From CAVTQY01 sp963736975 (GTDB taxonomy: Bacteria; Pseudomonadota; Alphaproteobacteria; Acetobacterales; Acetobacteraceae), in contig CAVTQY010000002.1 of NCBI GenBank assembly GCA_963736975.1, positions 682,001 through 746,000 of the forward strand: a DNA stretch of 64,000 nt. The letters are read 5' to 3'. Of this stretch, positions 1-7,797 are shown one piece after another (positions within the stretch are counted from its first letter, which is position 1; every line of letters starts with the position of its first letter). The position numbers and the translations under genes are program-made. A model generated the notes under the pieces. The model was not told the DNA's origin, did not search any database, and saw nothing but the letters and a program-made list of their open reading frames with translations.

Positions 1-622
1 CCGGCAGCCCGGCCACCGCCGCTGCCTCATAGATCGGCCAGTAACGCCGGTTCCCCAGCGGTTCCGCGGTGCGGCTCAGCAGCAGCACCTGGGCGAAGTT
101 CCGGTCCCCGGCGCGCAGCTCGATCTCCCGCGCCGAGGCTACCGCATCCTCGAACGGGATCACCACCGAAGCCCGCAGCCGGGCATCGCGCGAGGTCCAT
201 TCCGCCACCTGCCACTCATTGGTGGCATGCGTGATCGCCGCCGACAGGTCCGCATTCTGCGCGCCCTGGCCGCTGGTCAGCGGATTCAGAATGCCCAGCG
301 CCACATTGTTGGGGTCGAGATGCTGCGCCGCCATGAAGGCGAGATCGGTGCCCGGCATGTCGCCACCTGGCCAGGCATCGCGCCGGCAGGCCTGCGGCTG
401 GCCCTTGGGATAGGCGGAGCCCTTTTCCCAGGGCTGGCGGTAGATCACGCCGAATTCGGCGACGTGGTCCTGCCAGCGTTTCGGCAGATAAGGGTGCAGC
501 GCTGCGCTCACGCCGCCGATTCCCGTGCCGCGCGGACGCGGATGCACGTCGCAATCGGCGATCGCCAGTTTCGTCGCAGCGGCGGGCTGGATGCCGGACC
601 GGTTCAGCACGTCCACGTTCAT
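1..622 (-). CDS. Amidohydrolase family protein (ACMSD-like), 3' end outside window
   Basis: The reading frame starts at the ATG at 622 and runs off the window after about 207 residues, so the C-terminal half is missing. It opens with MNVDVLNRSG and soon carries the IADCDVHPRP stretch, which matches the metal-binding beta-strand region of amidohydrolase_2 proteins (2-amino-3-carboxymuconate-6-semialdehyde decarboxylase relatives), although the second His of the usual H-x-H is replaced by Pro-Arg. The ATG overlaps the stop of the preceding amidohydrolase by four bases (ATGA), so the two are translationally coupled paralogues: both share patterns such as RDARLRAS and PLG-RR-WPIYEAA. The substrate is unknown. 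A decarboxylase or hydrolase of an aromatic or cyclic acid is the family expectation. Confidence 0.8.
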   Translation of the reverse strand, partial: MNVDVLNRSGIQPAAATKLAIADCDVHPRPRGTGIGGVSAALHPYLPKRWQDHVAEFGVIYRQPWEKGSAYPKGQPQACRRDAWPGGDMPGTDLAFMAAQHLDPNNVALGILNPLTSGQGAQNADLSAAITHATNEWQVAEWTSRDARLRASVVIPFEDAVASAREIELRAGDRNFAQVLLLSRTAEPLGNRRYWPIYEAAAVAGLP

Positions 623-1683
623 GGCACGGTCTCCTTCAGCCGAAGATAGGTGTTGCGAGGGTTCTCCACCATGATCTTCCGCGCGAGCCCGGGATCCAGC
701 CCGGCGGGGATCGCCGCGGTTCCCTCGAACTGCCAGTGCGGATAGTCGGTGGAGAACAATAGAACCTCGTCCGAGCCGATATGCTCGATCACGCGCATTA
801 CCGCCGCCGCATCCGGCGGCGCATCGAAAGGCTGCAGAGTCAGCCGCACCCGCTCACGGATGATGCTGGTGGGCGAATCGGAGACCCAAGGAACTTCGCT
901 GCGCAGCCCCTTCCAGAACTTCGTCAGCCGCCAGGAAAATGCCGGCAGCCAGGTCACGCCCGATTCGATCAGCACCACGGTCAGCCCCGGGAACTTGGCA
1001 AACACGCCCTCGGCAATGAGGCTGCTGAGCTGCGACTGGAACCCCGGCGCCTGGTTCACATAATCTTCCGAAATATAGCTGGGCCAGCCGACCGGCGTGA
1101 CCGGGTGGCGATACGTGCTGCCCGCGTGAATGCCGACTGCCAGCCCATGCCGCTCCGCGGCCGCATAGATCGGCCAGTTCTGCCGGCGTCCCAACGGCAG
1201 CTCGCTGCCGACCAGAAGCAACACCTGGACGAAACGGCGGTCGGCGGCGCGGCGCTCGATCTCATCGATCGCTAGCTCGGCGTTCAGCATCGGCACCACT
1301 ATGGAAGCGCGCAGCCGCGCGTCGCGGTCGAGCCATTCACGCGCGATCCAGTCGTTCACGGCGCGGCAGAACGCGGCGGCGATGGCATCGCTGAACGGCA
1401 CCTGCGCAGCGTACAAACAATTGAGGATCCCGATGCCGGTGCCGAACGGCAGCAGCGCCTCCTGAACCAGCCGTTCCGGGGTCGTGGCCGCTTTGCCGTC
1501 GGCGTCGCGCCAATCCGCACGCACCGTCAGCGGGCTGCGGCTAGGATAAGCGATGGAAACCATCTCGTCGAAGCCGCGCCGGAAGGCCGTGTCCCGCCAG
1601 TGCTCGTCCAGGTACGGCCGCAGGGCCGCCAGGCTGGGCACCGTCGGGTGAATGTCGCAATCGACTTGGGAGGCCTCGGTCAT
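619..1683 (-). CDS. Amidohydrolase family protein (ACMSD-like)
   Basis: This 354-residue protein starts MTEASQVDCDIHP at an ATG that overlaps the nth stop by four bases (1680-1683). Family features are the N-terminal VDCDIHP metal-site strand, a central His in GIHAGSTYRHPVTP, and a C-terminal LFSTDYPHWQFEG segment with the Asp of the TIM-barrel metal site. These fit amidohydrolase_2 (PF04909), the TIM-barrel metal-dependent hydrolases and decarboxylases. It lies between nth and a second paralogue, all on the minus strand with 4-bp overlaps, so one transcript is likely. A longer in-frame extension to 1806 exists but lies inside nth and is not needed. The exact reaction cannot be read from the sequence. 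Confidence 0.85.
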   Translation of the reverse strand: MTEASQVDCDIHPTVPSLAALRPYLDEHWRDTAFRRGFDEMVSIAYPSRSPLTVRADWRDADGKAATTPERLVQEALLPFGTGIGILNCLYAAQVPFSDAIAAAFCRAVNDWIAREWLDRDARLRASIVVPMLNAELAIDEIERRAADRRFVQVLLLVGSELPLGRRQNWPIYAAAERHGLAVGIHAGSTYRHPVTPVGWPSYISEDYVNQAPGFQSQLSSLIAEGVFAKFPGLTVVLIESGVTWLPAFSWRLTKFWKGLRSEVPWVSDSPTSIIRERVRLTLQPFDAPPDAAAVMRVIEHIGSDEVLLFSTDYPHWQFEGTAAIPAGLDPGLARKIMVENPRNTYLRLKETVP

Positions 1684-2336
1684 CGCGGGCGTTTCGTCTC
1701 CGGCGCCGGGGTTTTGTCGCGATAGCGGCACCATTGGGCGGCAACGCAGCGCCAGCACTCCGGCACGCGGGCCTTGCAGACATACCGGCCATGCAGGATG
1801 AGCCAATGATGCGCATTGCGCAACAGCTCGGACGGCACGCGCCGGAGCAAGCCGAGTTCCACCTCGAGAGGCGTCTTTCCCGGTGCGATCCCGGTCCGAT
1901 TGCCGAGGCGGAAGATATGTGTATCGACCGCCAGCGTGCTTTCGCCGAAGGCGACGTTCATCACCACATTCGCAGTCTTGCGCCCGACCCCGGGCAGTGA
2001 TTTCAGCGCCTCCCGCTCGCGCGGCACCTCGCTGCCGAAGCGTTCCAGCAATTGCCGCGACAGCTCGACCACATTGCGGGCCTTGGCCTGCCAGAGACCG
2101 AGCCCGCGGATGTGCCGCGCCACGCCTTCTGTACCGAGCGCCACCATCGCCGCGGGCGTGGCGGCGTCCTTGAACAGGCCCGGCGTCGCGCGGTTCACCG
2201 CCGCGTCGGTGGTTTGCGCCGACAGCACCACCGCGATCAGCAGTGTGTAGGGATCGACGAAGTCGAGCTCGCTGCGCGGGTCGGGAGTGGCCTCGGCCAG
2301 CGCCTGCAGGAAATGGCGCACCTCAGACATGGTCAT
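1680..2336 (-). CDS. nth: Endonuclease III, base-excision repair DNA glycosylase/AP lyase
   Basis: Nth removes oxidised pyrimidines and nicks the resulting abasic site. From the ATG at 2336 the protein is 218 residues and its catalytic residues fall at the same numbers as in E. coli Nth: Lys120 in the helix-hairpin-helix LPGVGRKTAN, Asp138 in AVDTHIFR, and the [4Fe-4S] cysteines at 187, 194, 197 and 203 (C-x6-C-x2-C-x5-C). That agreement is why this start is chosen over the upstream GTG at 2399, which would add an Ala/Arg-rich 21-residue tail. The gene heads a minus-strand run with two amidohydrolases, coupled by a TGA/ATG overlap, and is divergent from the DUF2244 gene 80 bp away. Confidence 0.95.
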   Translation of the reverse strand: MTMSEVRHFLQALAEATPDPRSELDFVDPYTLLIAVVLSAQTTDAAVNRATPGLFKDAATPAAMVALGTEGVARHIRGLGLWQAKARNVVELSRQLLERFGSEVPREREALKSLPGVGRKTANVVMNVAFGESTLAVDTHIFRLGNRTGIAPGKTPLEVELGLLRRVPSELLRNAHHWLILHGRYVCKARVPECWRCVAAQWCRYRDKTPAPETKRPR

Positions 2337-2416
2337 GCGCGGGGTGGCGCGTTCGGCTCGGGCCGCCGCACGGGCCGGCTTGCCGGGCGCCCTGGTCACC
2401 GCGCTACTGTCCGCCG

Positions 2417-2914
2417 ATGGACACTGAACCGGTCCTGTTCGAGGCGGCTATCGTGCCGCACCGCAGCCTCTCGCCCCGAGGGCTGCGCCTGTTGATCGGC
2501 CTGATCTGTTTGTTGTGCGGTTTGGTCACGCTGCGTTTTTTGGTAATCAGGGCTTGGCCGGTGCTGATTTTCAGCGTGGCGGAGGTGGGGCTCGCGGTGG
2601 CGCTGCTCAGGCTCAACGCCCGCCGCGCGCGCCGGACAGAGCTGGTGCTTTTGTCTCAGTCCTCGCTCACCATCACGCGCTCCGATGCGACCGGCCGTCC
2701 GCGGCAGCTTGTATTGGTGCCGTTCTGGTTGCGCGTGGAACTGCAAAGTGAACCAGGACGCGTGCCGCGCCTCCTCCTGCTGGGACAGGGCGTCCATGAG
2801 GAGATCGGCGCCTCTCTGGGTGAGACAGAGAAACGCGATCTGGCCGTCGCTTTGCGGGACGCGCTGCACGGGCTGCGTCACCCACGCTTCGACAACCCGC
2901 AACTGCACGAATAG
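2417..2914 (+). CDS. DUF2244 domain integral membrane protein
   Basis: This 165-residue protein starts at the ATG at 2417 (MDTEPVLFEA). Residues about 24-60 form two closely spaced hydrophobic segments, followed by a beta-rich cytosolic part with FWLRVELQSEPG and LLLLGQGVHEEIG, then an amphipathic C-terminal helix (ETEKRDLAVALRDAL). This is the layout of DUF2244 (PF10003), a small alphaproteobacterial membrane family of unknown function. It is transcribed away from nth and ends 12 bp before the convergent XRE regulator. The function is not known; it is common next to nth or cytochrome oxidase genes in relatives, which says little about its job. Confidence 0.8.
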   Translation: MDTEPVLFEAAIVPHRSLSPRGLRLLIGLICLLCGLVTLRFLVIRAWPVLIFSVAEVGLAVALLRLNARRARRTELVLLSQSSLTITRSDATGRPRQLVLVPFWLRVELQSEPGRVPRLLLLGQGVHEEIGASLGETEKRDLAVALRDALHGLRHPRFDNPQLHE

Positions 2915-2925
2915 TTGATGCGGCG

Positions 2926-3396
2926 TCAGGCCTCGGTCGGGCCCATCGACTTGATGAGGTCGAACACCTTCTTGCGCAGCGCTGGATCGGCGATGCGGTA
3001 GTAGGCGCGCACCAGCTCCAGCGTTTCGCGCCGGCTCATTGTGTCATCGGCGAAGGCGTCTTGCGCTTCGGCGAAGCCGCTGGCCCGCCGCATGCCGGCG
3101 CCCGCAAGACTGTCGGGCATGTCGTCGAAGAAGAAGCTGATCGGCACGTCCAGCACGCGCGAGAGGTCGAACAGTCGTGAGGCTCCGACCCGGTTCACGC
3201 CCCGCTCGTATTTTTGCACCTGCTGGAAGGTCAGGCCAAGCGCGTCCCCAAGGCGTTCCTGCGACATGCCGAGCAACGTCCGGCGCAGGCGGATCCGCGT
3301 GCCGACATGGACGTCGATCGGGCTCGGCCGGCCGTCCTTTTCCGGGGCCGCCGGGTCGGGTCGCGCCTGGCGGTTTTCGTTTGCCTCGTCGAGCAT
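2926..3396 (-). CDS. XRE-family helix-turn-helix transcriptional regulator
   Basis: The 156-residue protein starts at the ATG at 3396, preceded by a strong ribosome site (AAGGAGG, 4-5 bases upstream). The helix-turn-helix lies at residues about 30-85: RIRLRRTLLGMSQERLGDAL, then FQQVQKYERGVNRVGASRL, the signature of the alphaproteobacterial XRE/Cro family that accompanies lnt and metK in many genomes. A C-terminal helix (LELVRAYYRIADPALRKKVF) is typical of this subfamily. It lies 140 bp downstream of lnt on the same strand; metK, the usual next gene, is absent, and the gene is convergent with the DUF2244 protein. Its targets are unknown. A TTG-initiated extension to 3432 is less likely given the good site at 3396. 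Confidence 0.9.
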   Translation of the reverse strand: MLDEANENRQARPDPAAPEKDGRPSPIDVHVGTRIRLRRTLLGMSQERLGDALGLTFQQVQKYERGVNRVGASRLFDLSRVLDVPISFFFDDMPDSLAGAGMRRASGFAEAQDAFADDTMSRRETLELVRAYYRIADPALRKKVFDLIKSMGPTEA

Positions 3397-3536
3397 GCGC
3401 CCTCCTTCGCTACTGCCAGCTTCCGCCGTCAACCAGCATACAACCGACCTTAAGCTGGAAGCACCCTAGCTCTGCAACCGCGAATGGTCAAGAAAGATTT
3501 AAAACTGAATTATTCGGGGCGAAGGGCGAGCCAAAG

Positions 3537-5174
3537 TCACGTAAAATAGACGGGCAGTCGATTGCTCGTCCGTCCACCTATCAGGCCCGCCACGAGTCCG
3601 AACACCGCGATCGCCAGCGGGATCGGCAGCCCGACCCGGGCAAACAAGGGCGGCGGCAGGGCACCTGTCAGCGGCAGGACCAGCACGCCGGTGCGGTTGA
3701 TCCCAAGACGGCCCAACTCACGACCACGCGCGTCGAAGCCGGCCGAAATCCCGGTGTTCGCGGCGCGCATAAGCGGCAGCCCCTCTTCGATCGCCCGTAT
3801 CCGTGCCGCGGCAAGATGCTGGCGTGGCCCAGCGGAATCCCCGAACCACGCGTCATTCGTAATGTTGACCATCCAGGCCGGCCGATGCGCTTCGTCAATC
3901 ACTTGGCCGGGGAAAATCGCCTCGTAGCAAATAAACGGACCGACCGGCGGCAAGCCCGGAACATCCAGGGTTTCCGGACCCGGGCCGCGGGCGAATCCCC
4001 CGCCCGGCACGACCTGCACTGGAATCGGTATCCATGTCGGCTGGTACTCGCCGAACGGTACAAGGTGCCATTTGTCATAGATCCCGGCAATCCGGCCGTC
4101 GCCGGTCAGCGCCAGCAGTGTGTTGCGCGGCCGCCCCTGGGCATCGAACCGCACGGTCCCCACCAGGGCCGGCGCGCCATCGCTCGCCGCGACGATCGCG
4201 GCGCGGGCTGTCGGGTCCTGCTGCAACAGGAACGGGCTCGCCGTCTCCGGCCACACAACCACCTTCGGCCCGGACCCGGCCGCGACCACTCCCTCATGGG
4301 TCAGCCGCAAATATCGCTCGAAAATCCCCATCGCGACAGCACGGTCCCATTTCTGCCCCTCCGCCACGTCGCCCTGCACGAGCACCACTGTCAGCGGCAT
4401 CGCCGGGGCGGGCAGGGCGGGGCGCAGCCGGGCAATCCCGGCCCCGGCCCAGGCCGCGACCACAACCACTCCGGCGATCCGCCACCGCCGGTCCAACAGC
4501 GGCAATGAAGCGAGCAGGATGGTCGCGAAGGTCAGGCCGTGAATGCTGACCCAGGCCGCCGGCTGCATGAACACATCGCCCAGCCGGCCCGGAAACTCCC
4601 AGTCGCTGCCCCACGGATTCCACGGGAAGCCGGTGAACGCGAATTGCCGGGCGAGGTCGCCCAGGACCCAGGCCCCGGCCAGCGTCAGGGCGCGCGGCCA
4701 GCCCGGCGTGGCCAGCCGGGCGACGGCCGCAGCGGGTGCCAGAAAGCATGCCAGTCCCGCCGCCAGCGCCGGCACCGCAAGGGGCACGAACCACCAGAAC
4801 CGCACCGCCTCGATCAGGATCGCTTCGGTGATCCAATAGGTCCCGACCAGATGGAGGCCGAACCCGAACCACCAGCCCCGCCTTGCGGCCACCCCCGGCC
4901 CGCGGGCGCTGCCGATCAGCACCAGCAATCCGGGCACCGCTACCAGCAGCACCGGCAACGCAAACACGGGTGGCAGGGCTGCGGCGGAGAGCGCGCCCAG
5001 CAGCCAAGCGGCGAGATCCGCCCGCCAGCCGCGCAGCGCGGCGAGCCGCGCCGTCAGACGACCGATGAGGTGGCCGGCAGGGGCGCGGTCAGTCGAGCGC
5101 TTCGCGGAGCTGGCGCTCGTAATGGCGGTAGTATTTGTCGGTGACAAGGTCGGTCTTGACCACAACGGCGACAT
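3537..5174 (-). CDS. lnt: Apolipoprotein N-acyltransferase; start uncertain
   Basis: Lnt transfers the third acyl chain to the N-terminal cysteine of lipoproteins at the inner membrane. The protein has six or more N-terminal membrane segments, then a nitrilase-type periplasmic domain with the Glu-Lys-Cys triad: Glu in VVVWPETASPF, Lys in IYDKWHLVPFGEYQP and Cys in FICYEAIFP, and a last C-terminal membrane helix. The 5' end is odd: the first in-frame ATG (5174) and a TTG (5147) lie inside olsB, whose stop is at 5089, and the only start just downstream of olsB is a CTG at 5057. The 545-residue version carries a polar N-terminal tail; the CTG version is 506 residues. A small indel near 5060-5090 is also possible. 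The catalytic part is certain; the start is not. Confidence 0.88.
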   Translation of the reverse strand: MSPLWSRPTLSPTNTTAITSASSAKRSTDRAPAGHLIGRLTARLAALRGWRADLAAWLLGALSAAALPPVFALPVLLVAVPGLLVLIGSARGPGVAARRGWWFGFGLHLVGTYWITEAILIEAVRFWWFVPLAVPALAAGLACFLAPAAAVARLATPGWPRALTLAGAWVLGDLARQFAFTGFPWNPWGSDWEFPGRLGDVFMQPAAWVSIHGLTFATILLASLPLLDRRWRIAGVVVVAAWAGAGIARLRPALPAPAMPLTVVLVQGDVAEGQKWDRAVAMGIFERYLRLTHEGVVAAGSGPKVVVWPETASPFLLQQDPTARAAIVAASDGAPALVGTVRFDAQGRPRNTLLALTGDGRIAGIYDKWHLVPFGEYQPTWIPIPVQVVPGGGFARGPGPETLDVPGLPPVGPFICYEAIFPGQVIDEAHRPAWMVNITNDAWFGDSAGPRQHLAAARIRAIEEGLPLMRAANTGISAGFDARGRELGRLGINRTGVLVLPLTGALPPPLFARVGLPIPLAIAVFGLVAGLIGGRTSNRLPVYFT

Positions 5175-5925
5175 CCGTGGTGTTGAACTGGGGATCGATG
5201 ACCGCGCCGTCTCCCACGAAGCCGCCAAGCCGCAAATACCCCTTGATCAGCGGCGGCAGTTGGTTCAGCGCGCGTCGCGGGTCGAACGAACCCGGCAGCG
5301 TTCGGCGCATATCGACATAGAGATGGGGCAGGGCGCGGGGCCGCAATGCCGGCGGCGCGAGGTGATTGTCGTAGAGGTAGGTAAGCTCGGTCGCCAGCAT
5401 CTCAGGATCGGTTCCGGGCAGGCTGGCGCAGCCGAACATCAGGTCGATCCGATAGTGGAATACATAGGCAGCGATGCCGCGCCATAACAACTGCATGGCC
5501 GCGCGATTGCGATACGCGGAATGTACGCAGGAGCGGCCCAACTCCAGGATACGTCCGGGAAATTGCAGGATCGGTGCGATGTCGTATTCGCCGGCGGAAT
5601 AGAAACGGCCGATCCGGTTCGCGCCCTCGCGCTGGATCAGACGGTAGGTTCCCACGACGCCTTCCGGGCCTGATCCGATAGCATGATCCACCACCAGCAG
5701 ATGGTCGGCGATCAGGTCGAAGCGGTCGCGGTCGCGCCGCGTCACCGCCGTGGTCGGGTCGGCCGCGGCGCCCATCTCGGCGTAGAACACCCGAAAGCGC
5801 AACGCCTGGACGGCGTCCAGCTCGGCGCGGCCGGAGGCCAGCCGCACGCCGAGATTCCCGGCGCGTAGCTCCGGGAACACAATATGATCGCCGGGGCGTG
5901 TGGCGACGCGGAGTTCCGCGGTCAC
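5089..5925 (-). CDS. olsB: L-ornithine N(alpha)-acyltransferase-type GNAT protein (OlsB family)
   Basis: OlsB proteins attach a 3-hydroxyacyl chain from acyl carrier protein to ornithine, the first step of the phosphate-free ornithine lipids. The 278-residue protein shows the family's N-terminal pattern LDAVQALRFRVFYAEMG, the conserved DHLLVVD and VVGTYRLIQ strands, and ILELGRSCVHSAYRNRAAMQLLWRGIAAYV, cut here into its helix pieces. It starts with GTG at 5925, overlapping the fur stop as GTGA, and its 3' end overlaps the possible lnt start, so fur-olsB-lnt look like one transcript. olsA, the second acyltransferase, is not seen in the window. The alternative is a hemolysin-like acyltransferase of the same PF13444 family. 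Confidence 0.85.
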   Translation of the reverse strand: MTAELRVATRPGDHIVFPELRAGNLGVRLASGRAELDAVQALRFRVFYAEMGAAADPTTAVTRRDRDRFDLIADHLLVVDHAIGSGPEGVVGTYRLIQREGANRIGRFYSAGEYDIAPILQFPGRILELGRSCVHSAYRNRAAMQLLWRGIAAYVFHYRIDLMFGCASLPGTDPEMLATELTYLYDNHLAPPALRPRALPHLYVDMRRTLPGSFDPRRALNQLPPLIKGYLRLGGFVGDGAVIDPQFNTTDVAVVVKTDLVTDKYYRHYERQLREALD

Positions 5926-6416
5926 CGAGGTCCCCTGCCTTGGCGCTGCTCGAGCGCGGCCACAGCGGGCTCTCGACGGGAGCGCGGCGCCGGGTCTTCC
6001 GGCACAACCGCCTCGGTGCGGCGGCCAAACAATTCGAGCCGTAATGAGACCAGGTCGAAACCCAGGCGTCTGGCAATACTCTGCATCAGGCGTTCATGCT
6101 CCGGATCCTGGAACTCTATGACCTTGCCGGTTTCGACATCGATCAGATGATAGTGGTGGCCGTGTTCGGTGGGCTCGTAGCGGGCGCGCCCGCCGCCGAA
6201 GTCGCGGCGCTCAAGGATGCCCTTTTCTTCCAGAAGCCGCACTGTCCGATATACCGTAGCGATCGAGATTCGTTCATCGAGGGCAGCAGCGCGGCGATAC
6301 AGCTCCTCGACATCCGGATGATCCGAGGCGTTCGACAACACGCGGGCGATGACCCGGCGTTGGCCGGTCATCTTGAGGCCGCGTTCGACACAGAGGCGCT
6401 CGATGCGCGATTCCAT
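5922..6416 (-). CDS. fur: Fur-family metal-responsive transcriptional regulator
   Basis: Starts at the ATG at 6416 (MESRIERLCVERG) with AAGGAA upstream; 164 residues, longer than the usual 140 because of a charged, Arg/Pro-rich tail after residue 140. The winged-helix part contains GLKMTGQRRVIARVLSNASD and ISIATVYRTVRLLEEKGILER, and the metal/dimer part contains EHGHHYHLIDVETGKVIEF, the Fur-type HH-x-H motif. The C-x2-C zinc pairs of many Fur proteins are absent, as in alphaproteobacterial Fur/Mur. It may therefore sense manganese or iron. Its GTGA-type overlap with olsB and the run into lnt suggest co-transcription with membrane-lipid genes. An Irr identity is less likely because the HHH haem motif is not complete. 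Confidence 0.88.
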   Translation of the reverse strand: MESRIERLCVERGLKMTGQRRVIARVLSNASDHPDVEELYRRAAALDERISIATVYRTVRLLEEKGILERRDFGGGRARYEPTEHGHHYHLIDVETGKVIEFQDPEHERLMQSIARRLGFDLVSLRLELFGRRTEAVVPEDPAPRSRREPAVAALEQRQGRGPR

Positions 6417-6627
6417 CCAGTTCCTTGCGGTCCGCAACCCGACCGGACATCCGGCCGCCAGCCATCCGTCTGCTGCCCCATCCGTCCGCCGCGGGCGATT
6501 CGCCGTCTGTCGCGATGACGATGCCAGCGGAGATTACCGGGGTGGGGGGGGCAGGCGCAAACGCCGGACATGATGCTCGTGCGGCGTCGCACCGAGCGGC
6601 TCCCCGCCGGGGGTGGCGGGGAACAGG

Positions 6628-7041
6628 TTAGCGGCGACCAGCGCGTGGCTTGGTGCCAAGTCCGATCTTTTTCGCTAGTGACGAGCGGTGGCGCGCATAG
6701 TTCGGCGCCACCATCGGATAATCCGGCGGCAATCCCCAGCGGTCCCGATACTGATCCGGGCTCATGTTGTACGCGGTCTTCAAGTGCCGCTTCAGCATCT
6801 TCAGCTTCTTGCCGTCTTCCAGGCAAACTATGTGATCGGGAAACACCGACTTCTTGACCGGAACCGCGGGTTGCGGCCGATCCGGCTCGCTCGGTTCTTT
6901 GCCGACGCCGGCCAGTGTCCGGTAAACCTCCTGAATTAGCGACGGCAGTGCATCGGGGGATACGGAATTGTTGGACACATGGGCGGACACGATTTGAGCG
7001 GTCAATCCCAACACACTCGTATTCACCGGCTGTTCAGCCAT
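6628..7041 (-). CDS. mucR: MucR/Ros-family zinc-finger transcriptional regulator
   Basis: The 137-residue protein is a typical MucR: N-terminal helix LGLTAQIVSAHVSNNSVS for oligomerisation, then the conserved SVFPDHIVCLEDGKKLKMLK-RHLKTAYNMSP segment with the Cys and His zinc ligands, and YRDRWGLPPDYPMVAPNYA at the end of the DNA-binding domain. MucR proteins are H-NS-like global regulators of surface polysaccharide, motility and cell-cycle genes in alphaproteobacteria, binding AT-rich T-A steps. A GGAAGGGA ribosome site lies seven bases before the ATG at 7041. The gene is divergent from the TusA-like gene, and the AT-rich spacer between them is a candidate autoregulatory site. Confidence 0.93.
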   Translation of the reverse strand: MAEQPVNTSVLGLTAQIVSAHVSNNSVSPDALPSLIQEVYRTLAGVGKEPSEPDRPQPAVPVKKSVFPDHIVCLEDGKKLKMLKRHLKTAYNMSPDQYRDRWGLPPDYPMVAPNYARHRSSLAKKIGLGTKPRAGRR

Positions 7042-7062
7042 GATAGTCCCTTCCGAAGTCTC

Positions 7063-7080
7063 GATTTAGCCTATATATGG
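7063..7080. promoter_or_regulatory. AT-rich near-palindrome between mucR and the TusA-like gene
   Basis: The 95-bp divergent spacer is GC-rich except for a short block containing CCTATATATGG, an almost perfect palindrome with repeated T-A steps. MucR-type proteins prefer such steps and autoregulate, so this could be a mucR operator or the -10 region of either gene. Only the sequence character is observed; the role is inferred. Confidence 0.3.
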
Positions 7081-7136
7081 CAGAGCGTCGGCCGTTTCGC
7101 AATGATATTTGCGGACCCAAGAAGCGGACCAATAAC

Positions 7137-7397
7137 ATGACCACTATGCAAGCCCCGGATCAGGAACTCGACATTACTGGCGATATCTGTCCTATGACCT
7201 TCGTTCGCACGCGACTTGCGCTCGACCGGATGGCCCCCGGGCAGACATTGCTGGTACGCCTGCGCGGCGACGAGCCGCTGCGCAATGTCCCCCGCTCGGC
7301 GCAAGAACTGGGGCACGATGTGCTTGCGCTTGAAATCGATCCGGGCGGATTCAGCCGGTTGCTGCTGCGTAAGAATCCAGCGCCGCGCGGAGAATGA
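7137..7397 (+). CDS. TusA/SirA-like sulfurtransferase-family protein
   Basis: This 86-residue protein has the compact TusA fold pattern: LDITGDICPMTFVRTRLAL with the active-site Cys-Pro, then a glycine turn (MAPGQTLLVRLRGDEP) and a short hydrophobic strand ending in LLLRKNP. TusA proteins relay persulfide sulfur for tRNA thiolation, molybdenum cofactor or sulfur metabolism; this subgroup has CPMT instead of CPxP, so the exact role is uncertain. It is divergent from mucR. Its last 47 bases overlap, tail to tail, the 3' end of rimI on the other strand, an unusual amount of convergent overlap for this window. Confidence 0.75.
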   Translation: MTTMQAPDQELDITGDICPMTFVRTRLALDRMAPGQTLLVRLRGDEPLRNVPRSAQELGHDVLALEIDPGGFSRLLLRKNPAPRGE

Positions 7398-7797
7398 GCG
7401 CATCCGTCCCATCGGCGTAATACCGTTTGCGTCGCCCGACGGCGACGAACCCCGCCGCGCCATAGAGTGCCCGCGCTGGTTCGTTGGTTTCGGATACCTC
7501 CAACACCATCGTCTGCGCCCCGTGCAACGCCGCTTGTCGCATCGCCGCATTCAACAGGCCCCGGCCGATCCCTTGCCGCCGCGCGGTCGGAACCACCGCG
7601 AGCGTCAGGAGCTCCACTTCATCGGTGGCGACGCGTGCCAGCAACACGCCGCCGCTTTCGTCGAGCAGGCCGAAGACGCCCGGCAACGCGAGCTGCATCG
7701 CGAACGCATCCGCCCCCCATGACTCGCGCGCGGGGAACGCTGCCCGGTGGATGGCGGCGAGCGTCGCGGCGTGCGCCAGCCCGGCCGGCATTATCAT
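7351..7797 (-). CDS. rimI: Ribosomal-protein-alanine N-acetyltransferase-like GNAT protein
   Basis: The 148-residue protein begins MIMPAGLAHAATL at an ATG overlapping the tsaB stop by four bases. It has the GNAT core: VDEVELLTLAVVPTARRQGIGRGLL written here in the pieces LLTLAVVPTARR and QGIGRGLLNAAMRQA (acetyl-CoA Q/R-x2-G-x-G/A loop), followed by VLEVSETNEPARALYGAAGF, the RimI substrate-side motif. RimI acetylates the N-terminus of ribosomal protein S18 in enterobacteria. The tsaB-rimI pairing is the classical arrangement and supports the name. The 3' end runs 47 bp into the opposite-strand TusA-like gene. Confidence 0.88.
   Translation of the reverse strand: MIMPAGLAHAATLAAIHRAAFPARESWGADAFAMQLALPGVFGLLDESGGVLLARVATDEVELLTLAVVPTARRQGIGRGLLNAAMRQAALHGAQTMVLEVSETNEPARALYGAAGFVAVGRRKRYYADGTDALILRAALDSYAAATG

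Noticed and set aside
6544..6551. Run of eight G residues between fur and mucR
   Set aside because: Could be a phase-variable tract, but it lies 120 bp from any coding start and no promoter spacing is implied; more likely an ordinary homopolymer.
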